Source: Streptomyces netropsis (GTDB lineage Bacteria > Actinomycetota > Actinomycetes > Streptomycetales > Streptomycetaceae). Taken from it: a stretch of DNA of 64,000 bases. The position numbers were made by a program, and so were the translations under genes. The stretch is from NCBI RefSeq assembly GCF_014203545.1, contig NZ_JACHJG010000001.1, positions 1-64,000 of the forward strand. The letters run 5' to 3'. Positions 1-8,356 of this stretch are shown in pieces (the first letter of the stretch is position 1; the number at the start of each line of letters is the position of its first letter). The notes beneath the pieces were generated by a model. It was not told where the DNA came from and did no database searches. It saw nothing but the letters and a program-made list of their open reading frames with translations.

Positions 1-185
1 TCAACACGGACATGATGCTCGCCGCCGCCAGCGCCCTCGCGAACGTCGTCACCGAGGACGAGCTCAACGCGAACTACATCATCCCGAGCGTCTTCAACGA
101 CAAGGTCGCGGGTGCGGTCGCGGGCGCGGTCCGTGACGCCGCGAAGGCCGCCGGGGCGGCTGTGACGGGTACCACGACCGTCTGA
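1..185 (+). CDS. NAD(P)-dependent malic enzyme, C-terminal end (partial)
   Basis: Only the last 60 codons are inside the window; the reading frame enters at base 3 and ends with TGA at 183-185. The tail reads NTDMMLAAASALANVV, then ELNANYIIPSVFNDKV, which resembles the C-terminus of bacterial malic enzymes (oxidative decarboxylation of malate to pyruvate). The position just before an HU gene and murA matches the malate oxidoreductase found at this place in Streptomyces, a placement recalled rather than searched. Catalytic residues lie outside the window, so cofactor preference cannot be read. Confidence 0.75.
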   Translation, partial: NTDMMLAAASALANVVTEDELNANYIIPSVFNDKVAGAVAGAVRDAAKAAGAAVTGTTTV

Positions 186-457
186 GCACGGCGCGTCGCA
201 CGGCCCCGGGTTCGCCAGGCCCCCATAAGGTGGCGGGCAGAAATCAGCCGCAGAGATGCGGCCGTATCCGAGGCTGTGGCGCTTTCCGTGTGACTCTCCA
301 GGGTGCCGGATTGGCTTTCCCGCCACTGGTGGGGGCAGGATGCGTAACTGGGCGCGAGGGTCTGGCAACAGACCCGGGTCCGGGGACTGTCCGAGGGCCC
401 TGGCAGCATCGGCTTCGATCTCACGCCTCATTGGCAAGAAGAACACGGGAGTACAAC

Positions 458-739
458 ATGAACCGCAGTGAGCTGGTGGCCGCGCTGGCCGACCGCGCAG
501 AGGTGACCCGCAAGGACGCCGACGCCGTTCTGGCCGCCCTCGCCGAGACCGTCGGTGAGGTCGTCGCCAAGGGCGACGAGAAGGTCACCATCCCCGGCTT
601 CCTGACCTTCGAGCGCACCCACCGCGCCGCTCGCACCGCTCGCAACCCGCAGACGGGCGAGCCGATCCAGATCGCTGCCGGTTTCAGCGTGAAGGTCTCC
701 GCGGGCTCCAAGCTGAAGGAAGCCGCCAAGGGCAAGTAA
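458..739 (+). CDS. hupA: HU-family nucleoid DNA-binding protein (short, HupA type)
   Basis: A 93-residue protein of normal HU length, acting as a homodimer that bends and compacts DNA. It begins MNRSELVAALADRAEVTRKD and carries the signature GDEKVTIPGFLTFE (about residues 40-53) and the DNA-binding arm RTARNPQTGEPIQI (about 59-72). It lacks the Lys/Ala-rich C-terminal tail of the second, longer Streptomyces HU, so it is the HupA-type paralogue. The frame is open further upstream, but the homologous N-terminus and upstream purine-rich sequence (aagaagaacacggga) favour ATG 458. A strong hairpin terminator follows 8 bp after the stop, so it is probably monocistronic. Confidence 0.95.
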   Translation: MNRSELVAALADRAEVTRKDADAVLAALAETVGEVVAKGDEKVTIPGFLTFERTHRAARTARNPQTGEPIQIAAGFSVKVSAGSKLKEAAKGK

Positions 740-747
740 GGCCTGAA

Positions 748-797
748 GACGCCGAAAGGGCGGTCACCCCTGATGGGGTGACCGCCCTTTCGGCGTC
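748..797 (+). terminator. Perfect inverted-repeat terminator after hupA
   Basis: A 23-bp arm, gacgccgaaagggcggtca followed by cccc, is repeated in perfect inversion around a TGAT loop. It sits 8 bp after the HU stop codon and has no long T-tract, as is usual for Streptomyces terminators. Confidence 0.9.
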
Positions 798-843
798 CCT
801 GCGGCCCTGTAAAGGCCATTACAGGCCCTTTCAGAGCCGCGAA

Positions 844-876
844 AGCCCGTACGGCCCTCGCGGGGCTGTACGGGCT
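844..876. terminator. Hairpin between hupA and murA 3' ends
   Basis: Arms agcccgtacggccc and gggctgtacgggct pair over 14 positions with one G-U wobble and a five-base loop. It lies between two convergent genes, 40 bp past the murA stop, and probably terminates murA on the minus strand. The flanking bases (798-917) are rich in further short copies of ggcctta/gtacgg. Confidence 0.6.
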
Positions 877-917
877 CTACGCGGCCTTACGGGCCTTACG
901 GCCCGTCAGGTGATCCG

Positions 918-2264
918 TCAGGCGTGGTTGTGGTTGCCGTTCGGCAGTTCCACGTGCGCGCCGAGGTCCGCGAGCTTCGTCATGAAGTTCTCGTAGCCGC
1001 GGTTGATCAGGTCGATGCCGTGCACCCGGGACGTGCCCTGGGCAGCCAGCGCCGCGATCAGGTACGAGAAGCCGCCGCGGAGGTCGGGGATGACCAGGTC
1101 GGCGCCCTGCAGCTTGGTGGGGCCGGAGACGACCGCCGAGTGCAGGAAGTTGCGCTGGCCGAAGCGGCACGCCGAGCCGCCGAGGCACTCGCGGTAGAGC
1201 TGGATGTGCGCACCCATCTGGTTGAGCGCGGACGTGAAGCCCAGCCGCGACTCGTACACCGTCTCGTGGACGATGGACAGGCCCGAGGCCTGCGTCAGGG
1301 CGACGACCAGCGGCTGCTGCCAGTCCGTCTGGAAGCCCGGGTGGACGTCCGTCTCCAGGGCGATGGCGTTGAGCGGGCCGCCCGGGTGCCAGAAGCGGAT
1401 GCCCTCGTCGTCTATCTCGAAGGCACCGCCGACCTTGCGGTAGGTGTTGAGGAAGGTCATCATCGAGCGCTGCTGGGCGCCGCGCACGTAGATGTTGCCC
1501 TCGGTGGCCAGCGCCGCGCTCGCCCAGGAGGCCGCCTCCAGGCGGTCCGGCAGGGCGCGGTGGTTGTAGCCGCCGAGCGAGTCGACACCGGTGATCCGGA
1601 TGGTCCGGTCGGTGTCCATGGAGATGATCGCGCCCATCTTCTGCAGCACGCAGATGAGGTCCTCGATCTCCGGCTCCACGGCCGCGTTGGACAGCTCCGT
1701 GACGCCCTCCGCCAGCACGGCGGTCAGCAGCACCTGCTCGGTCGAACCGACCGAGGGGTACGGCAGGCGGATCTTGCAGCCGCGCAGCCGCTGCGGAGCC
1801 TCCAGGTACTGCCCGTCCTCGCGCTTCTCGATCGTCGCGCCGAACTGGCGCAGCACCTCGAAGTGGAAGTCGATCGGCCGGCCGCCGATGTCGCAGCCGC
1901 CCAGGCCCGGGATGAACGCGTGGCCCAGTCGGTGCAGCAGCGGGCCGCAGAAGAGGATCGGGATGCGGGAGGACCCGGCGTGCGCGTCGATGTCGGCGAC
2001 GTTGGCGCTCTCCACGTGCGAGGGGTCCAGGACCAGCTCACCGGGCTCGTCGCCGGGGCGCACCGTCACACCGTGCAGCTGCAGCAGTCCGCGGACCACT
2101 CGCACGTCACGGATGTCGGGGACGTTCCGCAGTCGGCTGGGTCCGCTGCCGAGCAGCGCGGCGACCATGGCCTTCGGCACGAGGTTCTTCGCGCCGCGGA
2201 CACGGATCTCGCCCTCGAGCGGGGTGCCGCCGTGGACAAGCAGTACATCGTCAGGGCCGGTCAT
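918..2264 (-). CDS. murA: UDP-N-acetylglucosamine 1-carboxyvinyltransferase MurA
   Basis: A 448-residue cytoplasmic enzyme transferring enolpyruvate from PEP to UDP-GlcNAc, the first committed peptidoglycan step. The EPSP-synthase fold motifs are visible: RVRGAKN (about 21-27) with the substrate-binding Lys-Asn, and the flexible loop GLGGCDIGGRPIDFH with the catalytic, fosfomycin-target Cys at about residue 124. Length is slightly above the usual 420-430. It starts at ATG 2264 and is divergent from the YqgE gene across about 250 bp that must hold both promoters. It looks intact. Streptomyces often have a second MurA-like paralogue, so this may be one of two. Confidence 0.96.
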   Translation of the reverse strand: MTGPDDVLLVHGGTPLEGEIRVRGAKNLVPKAMVAALLGSGPSRLRNVPDIRDVRVVRGLLQLHGVTVRPGDEPGELVLDPSHVESANVADIDAHAGSSRIPILFCGPLLHRLGHAFIPGLGGCDIGGRPIDFHFEVLRQFGATIEKREDGQYLEAPQRLRGCKIRLPYPSVGSTEQVLLTAVLAEGVTELSNAAVEPEIEDLICVLQKMGAIISMDTDRTIRITGVDSLGGYNHRALPDRLEAASWASAALATEGNIYVRGAQQRSMMTFLNTYRKVGGAFEIDDEGIRFWHPGGPLNAIALETDVHPGFQTDWQQPLVVALTQASGLSIVHETVYESRLGFTSALNQMGAHIQLYRECLGGSACRFGQRNFLHSAVVSGPTKLQGADLVIPDLRGGFSYLIAALAAQGTSRVHGIDLINRGYENFMTKLADLGAHVELPNGNHNHA

Positions 2265-2516
2265 GGATCTCGCGTTCCTGGAGTTGGGCAGGGGGCAAGA
2301 AGAAAGGGTAATGCGACCGGAGGGCCCTTCTGTTAGCCCCGGGGCCCTCTTGGTACGTCATGGCTTTGCAACAACACGCTGCGTTTATGGAATGGTCGCT
2401 ACCGGTTATCGACGTGGTGGCCATTTTCATACCCATCTCATCCAACACGGGACAACCCCGGCTCCGGACTCGCCGTCCACTCCCCGAACCGGCCGGAAAT
2501 GCGGGATCATGTGGCC

Positions 2517-3161
2517 ATGACCGAGGTGTCCTCGCTCACAGGACGGCTGCTTGTCGCGACTCCGGCGCTCGCTGACCCGAACTTCGACCGCGCGGTGGTG
2601 CTGCTCCTCGACCACGACGAGGCGGGCTCCCTCGGGGTGGTCCTCAACCGCCCGACCCCGGTCGGCGTCGGCGACATCCTGGCGTCCTGGGCCACGCTGG
2701 CCGGCGAGCCGGGCGTGGTCTTCCAGGGCGGGCCCGTCTCGCTGGACTCGGCCCTGGGCCTGGGCGTGGTGCCGGGCGAGCCGCACGACCGCAGCAGCCC
2801 GGGCCTGAAGGCCGTCAGAGGAGTCTCGGGGGACACCGCCGAGGCCGACACGGTCGTGGCCGGCGACGGCCCACTCGGATGGCGCAGGGTCCACGGGGCC
2901 ATCGGACTGGTGGACCTGGAGGCCCCGCCGGAGCTGCTGGCGGCGGCCCTGGGCAGCCTGCGGATCTTCGCGGGCTACGCGGGCTGGGGCCCCGGCCAGC
3001 TGGAGGAAGAGCTGATCGAGGGCGCGTGGTACGTGGTCGAGTCCGAGCCGGGGGACGTCTCCTCGCCGGACCCGGAGCAGCTCTGGCGGGCCGTGCTGCG
3101 CCGCCAGCGCAACGAACTCGCGATGGTCGCCACCTACCCGGACGACCCGAGCCTCAACTGA
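2517..3161 (+). CDS. YqgE/AlgH family protein (DUF179)
   Basis: A 214-residue protein of the UPF0301/AlgH family, whose biochemical function is not established. The family start TGRLLVATPALADPNFDRAV and the later LGVVLNRPT and VFQGGPVS motifs are all present. ATG 2517 was chosen over the ATG six codons upstream because family members begin close to this TGRLLVATP segment. It is transcribed away from murA. No membrane segment or signal peptide is seen. Confidence 0.88.
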   Translation: MTEVSSLTGRLLVATPALADPNFDRAVVLLLDHDEAGSLGVVLNRPTPVGVGDILASWATLAGEPGVVFQGGPVSLDSALGLGVVPGEPHDRSSPGLKAVRGVSGDTAEADTVVAGDGPLGWRRVHGAIGLVDLEAPPELLAAALGSLRIFAGYAGWGPGQLEEELIEGAWYVVESEPGDVSSPDPEQLWRAVLRRQRNELAMVATYPDDPSLN

Positions 3162-3314
3162 CCGGCCCGGCTCCGGCGAGCCGCCCGCGCACCACCCTCG
3201 GACGGGCGTTTTCCGGCCACGGCCCCGGGTGTGTCGTACGGCTCATCAAAGGGAGGCGCGGCTGCCGGGCCGGGGCGGGGCCGGTGGCGTCCCACCCCAG
3301 TACTCTTGGAAACC

Positions 3315-3608
3315 ATGAGCACTCTTGAGCCCGAGCGCGGGGCAGGGACCGGCACCCTCGTAGAGCCGACGCCGCAGGTGTCGCACGGCGACGGCGACCA
3401 CGAGCGCTACGCCCATTACGTCCAGAAGGACAAGATCATGGAGAGCGCGCTCTCCGGTTCTCCGGTCGTGGCACTCTGCGGCAAGGTCTGGGTCCCCGGG
3501 CGCGACCCGAAGAAGTACCCGGTCTGTCCCATGTGCAAGGAGATCTTCGAAACCATGGGCCCCGGTGGCGACAAGGACAAGGGCGGCAAGGGCGGCGACA
3601 AGAAGTAG
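3315..3608 (+). CDS. DUF3039 small putative zinc-binding protein
   Basis: A 97-residue protein with the conserved core HYVQKDKIMESALSGSPVVA, then ALCGKVWVPGRDPKKYPVCP. Cys55, Cys71 and Cys74, with nearby His34, look like metal ligands (a CPMC knuckle). The last 18 residues are a Gly/Lys/Asp low-complexity tail (GGDKDKGGKGG). This family is widespread in actinobacteria and its function is unknown. A 20-bp perfect inverted repeat lies 75 bp downstream. Confidence 0.85.
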   Translation: MSTLEPERGAGTGTLVEPTPQVSHGDGDHERYAHYVQKDKIMESALSGSPVVALCGKVWVPGRDPKKYPVCPMCKEIFETMGPGGDKDKGGKGGDKK

Positions 3609-3683
3609 CCCGCCCCACCCCTTCTCCACGCCTGCTCCACGTCGGCGGGCTCACACGTCCACCGCCGGGTCGGTGACGGCCTT

Positions 3684-3729
3684 CGTACGGCCCCTGGGAC
3701 GCGCCATCACGCGTCCCAGGGGCCGTACG
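3684..3729 (+). terminator. 20-bp perfect inverted repeat terminator
   Basis: Arm cgtacggcccctgggacgcg is followed by ccatca and the exact reverse complement. It separates the DUF3039 gene from the sugar-transport locus. Confidence 0.88.
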
Positions 3730-3891
3730 CGTTGCACGGAGTGCTTCCGTCGATCACGAAGTGATCGCGGCACCCCGTGGACCGTGGCAGAACCCTTGTC
3801 GGGCCCGTTCGGCCGCCCATAACCTCCTCCCAATTGTGCAAAGCGAAACGCTCATTGCGTATGTTGCAACGCCAATCGGGAGGGGACCTCC

Positions 3892-5193
3892 ATGCCGCTG
3901 TCCGCCCGCGTCACCGCCCCGGCGGTGCTCCTCGCGGCGGCCGGGCTCACCGCCGTCACCGCCTGCGCGCCCTCCACCTCCGTCACCGGCGCCCGGGGCG
4001 ACGCACGGACCGGCACGCTGCGCGTCTGGCTCTTCCGGGAAGTCGACAACAAGCCCAAGGAGGCGGTGGCCCGCGAGGCCGTCGCCGCCTTCACCCGGAA
4101 CCATCCGGGCGTCAGGGTCGACGTCGCCTACATTCCCGTCGACACCCGCGCCCAGCGGATCAAGGCCGCCTTCAACGACCCGAAGAGCGCACCGGACCTC
4201 GTCGAGTACGGCAACACCGACACCGCCGGGTACGTGCGGGACGGCGGACTCGCCGACGTCACCGCCGACCTCGCCACCTGGGCCGACGCCAAGGACACCG
4301 ATCCGGCGGCCAAGAGGTCCGTGACCGTGGACGGCAAGCAGTACGGCGCGCCGCTGTTCGTCGGCGTCCGGGCGCTGTACTACCGCACCGACGTCTTCCG
4401 CGAGCTGGGCCTCAAGCCCCCGGGAACCCTGGCCGAGCTGGCCGCCACCGCAAGGAAGGTCCACAAGGAACGCCCCGGGCTCTACGGACTGGTGGTGGGC
4501 GGCGCGTACACCTACGGGGCCATGCCGTTCGTATGGGCGCACGGTGGCGACATGGCGGAGCGTCACGGACGCCGCTACGTCTCCGCCCTCGACGGCGACG
4601 CGGCGAAGAAGGGCATCAAGGCCTACACGGACCTCTTCGGCGACGACAACTGTCCCGTGAGCAAGTGCGCCCGGATGGGCGGCAACGACACCGTGCAGGC
4701 CTTCGCGTCCGGCAAGGCCGCCATGGCCATCGGCGGGGACTTCAGCCACCGGGCCGTCGAGAACGGCAAGGTCAAGGGTGCCTACGCGGTCGTGCCCCTG
4801 CCCGGTGTGCGACGAGGGCAGATAGCCCCGGCCTTCGCGGGCGGGAACAACCTCGGGGTACTCAAGAGCAGTGCGCACCGCACGCTCGCCGTGGACCTGA
4901 TGAAGTCCCTGGCCGGCAAGCGCACCCAGGCCCGGCTCTTCGACGCGATGGGCTTCCTGCCCACCTACACCGACGTACGGCGGGAAGCCGCACGCCGGCA
5001 GCCCTTCGCCCTGCCGTTCGTGCGCACCCTCGCGGCGGGCGCGAGGTCGGTGCCCGCCTCGCCGGGCTGGGCGGCCGTCGACGCGGGCCAAGTGCTGCCG
5101 ACCCTGTTCCAGGAGGTCGTGAGCGGCCGCGGAAGCGTCGACGCGGCGGCCGGGCGGGCGGCCCGGAAGATGAACGAGGCGTTCGCGAAATGA
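3892..5193 (+). CDS. Sugar ABC transporter substrate-binding lipoprotein
   Basis: A 433-residue extracellular solute-binding protein (family 1 type). The N-terminus is a lipoprotein signal with lipobox LTAVTAC, putting the acylated Cys at residue 25. After cleavage come the usual TLRVWLFREVDNKP strand and a NHPGVRVDVAYIP segment typical of sugar binders. ATG 3892 follows aggggacc. The stop overlaps the next start (ATGA), so it is translationally coupled to the permease. The neighbouring hexosaminidase sequence suggests an amino-sugar oligosaccharide ligand, an inference from context only. Upstream, 3840-3870 holds GTTGCAAC and TTGCGTATG, possible LacI-type operator parts. Confidence 0.88.
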   Translation: MPLSARVTAPAVLLAAAGLTAVTACAPSTSVTGARGDARTGTLRVWLFREVDNKPKEAVAREAVAAFTRNHPGVRVDVAYIPVDTRAQRIKAAFNDPKSAPDLVEYGNTDTAGYVRDGGLADVTADLATWADAKDTDPAAKRSVTVDGKQYGAPLFVGVRALYYRTDVFRELGLKPPGTLAELAATARKVHKERPGLYGLVVGGAYTYGAMPFVWAHGGDMAERHGRRYVSALDGDAAKKGIKAYTDLFGDDNCPVSKCARMGGNDTVQAFASGKAAMAIGGDFSHRAVENGKVKGAYAVVPLPGVRRGQIAPAFAGGNNLGVLKSSAHRTLAVDLMKSLAGKRTQARLFDAMGFLPTYTDVRREAARRQPFALPFVRTLAAGARSVPASPGWAAVDAGQVLPTLFQEVVSGRGSVDAAAGRAARKMNEAFAK

Positions 5194-7133
5194 GCGCGCG
5201 GCAGCACGGCGCCGGGCGCTGGACACCCTGGCTCTACCTCGCCCCCGCACTCCTCGTCGTCGGCGGGCTGCTTCTCTACCCCCTCTACCAGCTGGGCCTG
5301 ATCTCCTTCCTCGAATACACCCAGGCCCAGGTCAGCGGCGGCGAGCCCACCGCCTTCCGGGGCCTTGCCAACTACCGCGAGCTCTTCGCCGACGGCCAGT
5401 TCCGGCAGGTCCTCGCCGCCACCGTGGTCTTCGCGGCCGCCTGCGTCGCGGCCACCCTGGCCGTCGGCTGCGCCCTGGCCGTCCTCCTCACCAAGGTGCG
5501 CGCCCTGCCGCGCCTGGCGTTGATGCTCGCCGCGCTCGGGGCGTGGGCCACGCCCGCCGTCACCGGCTCGACGGTGTGGCTCTTCCTCTTCGACCCGGAC
5601 CTCGGCCCGGTCGACAAGGCCCTGACCTGGGCGGGCCTGACCGGCTTCGACGGCTACGCGTGGACCTACGACCGCTACAGCGCCTTCGCGCTCGTACTGC
5701 TCGAGATCGTGTGGTGCTCGTTCCCCTTCGTCATGGTCACCGTCTACGCGGGCATCCGGGCGATACCGGGCGAGGTGCTGGAGGCGGCCGCGCTGGACGG
5801 GGCGTCCCAGTGGCGGACCTGGCGCGACGTCATGGCGCCGATGCTCCGGCCGATCCTGGTGGTGGTCACCATCCAGTCGGTCATCTGGGACTTCAAGGTC
5901 TTCACCCAGATCTACGTGATGACCAACGGCGGAGGCATCGCCGGGCAGAACATGACGCTGAACGTCTACGCCTACCAGAAGGCCTTCGCCTCCTCGCAGT
6001 ACAGCCTCGGCTCGGCGATCGGAGTGGTGATGCTGCTGATCCTGCTGACCGTCACGGTCGGCTATCTGCGGCTGATGCGGCGGCAGGGGGAGGAGATGCG
6101 CGCGCGGACCAAGGTCGGCCACCGGGCGTCCCCGCTCTGGGACGAGCGGCCGCACGGCGGTTACTACACCCAGGACGACATGCGCGAGATCGTCGCCTAC
6201 GCCGCCGGACGGCACATCACCGTCGTCCCCGAGATCGACATGCCCGGCCACTCGCAGGCGGCCATCGCCGCGTACCCCGAACTGGGCAACACCGACGTCA
6301 TCGACACCGCCGCGCTCTCCGTCTGGGACACCTGGGGCGTCAATCCGAACGTACTCGCCCCCACGGACACGACCCTCGCCTTCTACGAGGACGTCCTGAC
6401 GGAGGTTCTCGAAATCTTCCCCTCGCCGTTCGTCCACATCGGCGGCGACGAGTGCCCCAAGGACCAGTGGCGGGCCTCGCCGACCGCCCAGGCGCGGATC
6501 GCCGAACAAGGGCTGGCGGACGAGGACGAGTTGCAGAGCTGGTTCGTCCGCCACTTCGACCGCTGGCTCACCGAGCGCGGCCGACGCCTCGTCGGCTGGG
6601 ACGAGATCCTGGAAGGGGGCCTCGCCGCAGGCGCCACCGTCTCTTCCTGGCGGGGCTACGCGGGCGGGATCGCCGCCGCCCGGGCCGGGCATGACGTCGT
6701 GATGTGTCCGGAGCAGCAGGTCTACCTCGACCACCGGCAGGCCGCCGGCGACGACGAGCCCGTCCCCATCGGCTTCGTCCGCACCCTGGAGGACGTCTAC
6801 CGCTTCGAGCCCGTACCGCCCGAACTCGACGCCGCTCAGGCCGGGCGCGTCATCGGCACCCAGGCGAACATCTGGACCGAGGTCATGGAGAGCCGGCAGC
6901 GCGTCGACTATCAGACGTTTCCGCGCCTGGCCGCCTTCGCCGAGGTCGCCTGGTCCCGGCTCCCCGCCCCCGAGGCCCGCGACTTCACGGCCTTCGAACG
7001 CCGGATGACCGGCCACTACGCCCGGCTCGACGCCCTCGGCGTCGGCTACCGACCGCCCGGCGGCCCGCTGCCCTGGCAGCGGCGGCCCGGCGTGCTCGGA
7101 CGCCCGATCGAGGGCGCGCCCCCAATCGTGTGA
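5190..7133 (+). CDS. Chimera: ABC sugar permease fused in frame to C-terminal GH20 beta-N-acetylhexosaminidase
   Basis: One open frame of 647 codons. Residues 1 to about 302 are a MalF-type permease: six membrane spans, and the cytoplasmic EAA loop EAAALDGASQWRTWRDVMAP that contacts the ATPase. From about residue 306 (RTKVGHRASPLWDERPHGGY) it continues as the second half of a GH20 hexosaminidase, with the catalytic pair Asp420-Glu421 in HIGGDECPKDQW and substrate residues in NIWTEVM. The second permease gene expected in such operons and the N-terminal half of the hexosaminidase (GH20b domain and first barrel strands) are missing. The simplest reading is a deletion of about two kilobases joining two genes in frame near 6090-6110. 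Transport is probably lost, and whether the hexosaminidase part folds is unknown. No frameshift is present. Confidence 0.85.
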   Translation: MSARQHGAGRWTPWLYLAPALLVVGGLLLYPLYQLGLISFLEYTQAQVSGGEPTAFRGLANYRELFADGQFRQVLAATVVFAAACVAATLAVGCALAVLLTKVRALPRLALMLAALGAWATPAVTGSTVWLFLFDPDLGPVDKALTWAGLTGFDGYAWTYDRYSAFALVLLEIVWCSFPFVMVTVYAGIRAIPGEVLEAAALDGASQWRTWRDVMAPMLRPILVVVTIQSVIWDFKVFTQIYVMTNGGGIAGQNMTLNVYAYQKAFASSQYSLGSAIGVVMLLILLTVTVGYLRLMRRQGEEMRARTKVGHRASPLWDERPHGGYYTQDDMREIVAYAAGRHITVVPEIDMPGHSQAAIAAYPELGNTDVIDTAALSVWDTWGVNPNVLAPTDTTLAFYEDVLTEVLEIFPSPFVHIGGDECPKDQWRASPTAQARIAEQGLADEDELQSWFVRHFDRWLTERGRRLVGWDEILEGGLAAGATVSSWRGYAGGIAAARAGHDVVMCPEQQVYLDHRQAAGDDEPVPIGFVRTLEDVYRFEPVPPELDAAQAGRVIGTQANIWTEVMESRQRVDYQTFPRLAAFAEVAWSRLPAPEARDFTAFERRMTGHYARLDALGVGYRPPGGPLPWQRRPGVLGRPIEGAPPIV

Positions 7134-7432
7134 GGCACGCCGGAAGGTGACCGCCCGCGCGGTTCGCCCCTGGCACGGTGGTCCCCCTCATGTCCTCCAC
7201 AGACTGCCGTAAGCCGCGCAAGGGTTCCCAATGGTGGCAATCCGCCTACAGCGGAGACATAGCCGAAAATCGGACCATCTCCCTGGCCGGGGACGGAACG
7301 GCGGTTCGCGGACCCTCGCGACGACGGACTCGGAAGATGTGCCAGAGTTGCCACGTCCGGGCTGTCAGCACGTACCGTACGGCGGGATCAGACGGGCAAC
7401 AGCCGGGGACCACCGGGGAAGGGGCAGCTGGG
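7134..7432 (+). other. Intergenic region upstream of the molybdoenzyme operon
   Basis: About 300 bp without a convincing gene. Codon choice does not support the short open frames here. It must contain the promoter of the following three-gene operon; I see no clear palindrome or known operator. The purine-rich gggaaggggcag just before 7433 is the ribosome-binding site that decides the TTG start. Confidence 0.5.
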
Positions 7433-8356
7433 TTGACCACGCACGCACCGCAAGCGGCGAACACGGTGACGTTGCCGGGCTCGCTCGATGAGGCCGTCGA
7501 GGCCCTCGCCGCCATGCCCGCCGCCGTGCCCGTCGCGGGCGGCACCGATCTGATGGCCGCCGTCAACTCCGGGCTGCTGCGGCCCGCCGCGCTCGTCGGC
7601 CTCGGCCGCATCAGCGAGATCCGCGGCTGGCAGTACCAGGACGGCCACGCGCTGCTCGGCGCCGGCCTCACCCACGCCCGGATGGGCCGACCCGACTTCG
7701 CCGCGCTGATCCCGGCGCTCGCCGCCGCCGCGCGCGCCGCCGGGCCGCCCCAGATCCGCAACGCCGGCACCCTCGGCGGCAACATCGCCTCCGCCGCCCC
7801 GACCGGCGACGCGCTGCCCGTGCTCGCCGCCCTGGAAGCCACCCTGATCGTGGCCGGTCCCGGCGGCTCGCGGCGCGAGATCCCCGTCGGCCACCTGCTC
7901 GCCGGCTTCGAGATGCTGGGGCCGGGCGAGCTGATCGGCTACGTCCGGGTGCCGCTGCTGCACGCCCCGCAGACCTTCCTCAAGGCCACCGGCCGTACGG
8001 GCCCGAGCCGGGCCACCGCGTCCGTCGCCGTCGTCCTGGACCCGGCCCGGCGCCATGTGCGGTGCGCGGTGGGCGCGGTCGCGCCCATGCCGCTGCGCCC
8101 TCTGGACGCCGAGGCCTGGGTCTCCTCGCTCATCGACTGGGACGGCGAGCGCACGCTCGCGCCCGAGGCGTGCGCCGCCTTCGGCGAGTACGTCGCGGCC
8201 GCGTGCATCCCGGACCCCGCGCCCGAGCCGGTCCTGGAGGCCGCACAGTCCCCGCAGCACGGGGAGCCGGGCACCACCCTGCCGCCCGCCGTCCTGCACC
8301 TGCGTCGTACGGTGGCGACTCTGGCCCGCCGAGCACTGGGGAGGGCACTCGCGTGA
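7433..8356 (+). CDS. Xanthine dehydrogenase family FAD-binding subunit
   Basis: A 307-residue FAD subunit of the molybdenum hydroxylase family. The two FAD motifs are visible: VPVAGGTDLMAAV (about 32-44) and RNAGTLGGNIASAAPTGD. The start is a TTG at 7433, giving MTTHAPQAANTVTLPGS, supported by gggaaggggcag seven bases upstream and by the family N-terminus beginning at the VTLPGSLDEAV strand. Its stop overlaps the next gene (GTGA). This subunit passes electrons between the 2Fe-2S protein and the external acceptor. The substrate of this particular complex cannot be read. Confidence 0.88.
   Translation: MTTHAPQAANTVTLPGSLDEAVEALAAMPAAVPVAGGTDLMAAVNSGLLRPAALVGLGRISEIRGWQYQDGHALLGAGLTHARMGRPDFAALIPALAAAARAAGPPQIRNAGTLGGNIASAAPTGDALPVLAALEATLIVAGPGGSRREIPVGHLLAGFEMLGPGELIGYVRVPLLHAPQTFLKATGRTGPSRATASVAVVLDPARRHVRCAVGAVAPMPLRPLDAEAWVSSLIDWDGERTLAPEACAAFGEYVAAACIPDPAPEPVLEAAQSPQHGEPGTTLPPAVLHLRRTVATLARRALGRALA

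Noticed and set aside
924..2336. Long open frame opposite murA
   Set aside because: It runs antiparallel to a well-supported murA, is low-complexity Arg/Val/Gln-rich, and has no recognisable domain; a normal artefact of high GC.
3835..3891. DasR site upstream of the sugar-binding lipoprotein
   Set aside because: GTTGCAAC and TTGCGTATG are present but nothing close to the 16-bp dre consensus; left as an unassigned possible operator.
5190..7133. Frameshifted pseudogene instead of a fusion
   Set aside because: The frame is continuous with normal codon bias on both sides of the junction; only a deletion, not a shift, is needed.
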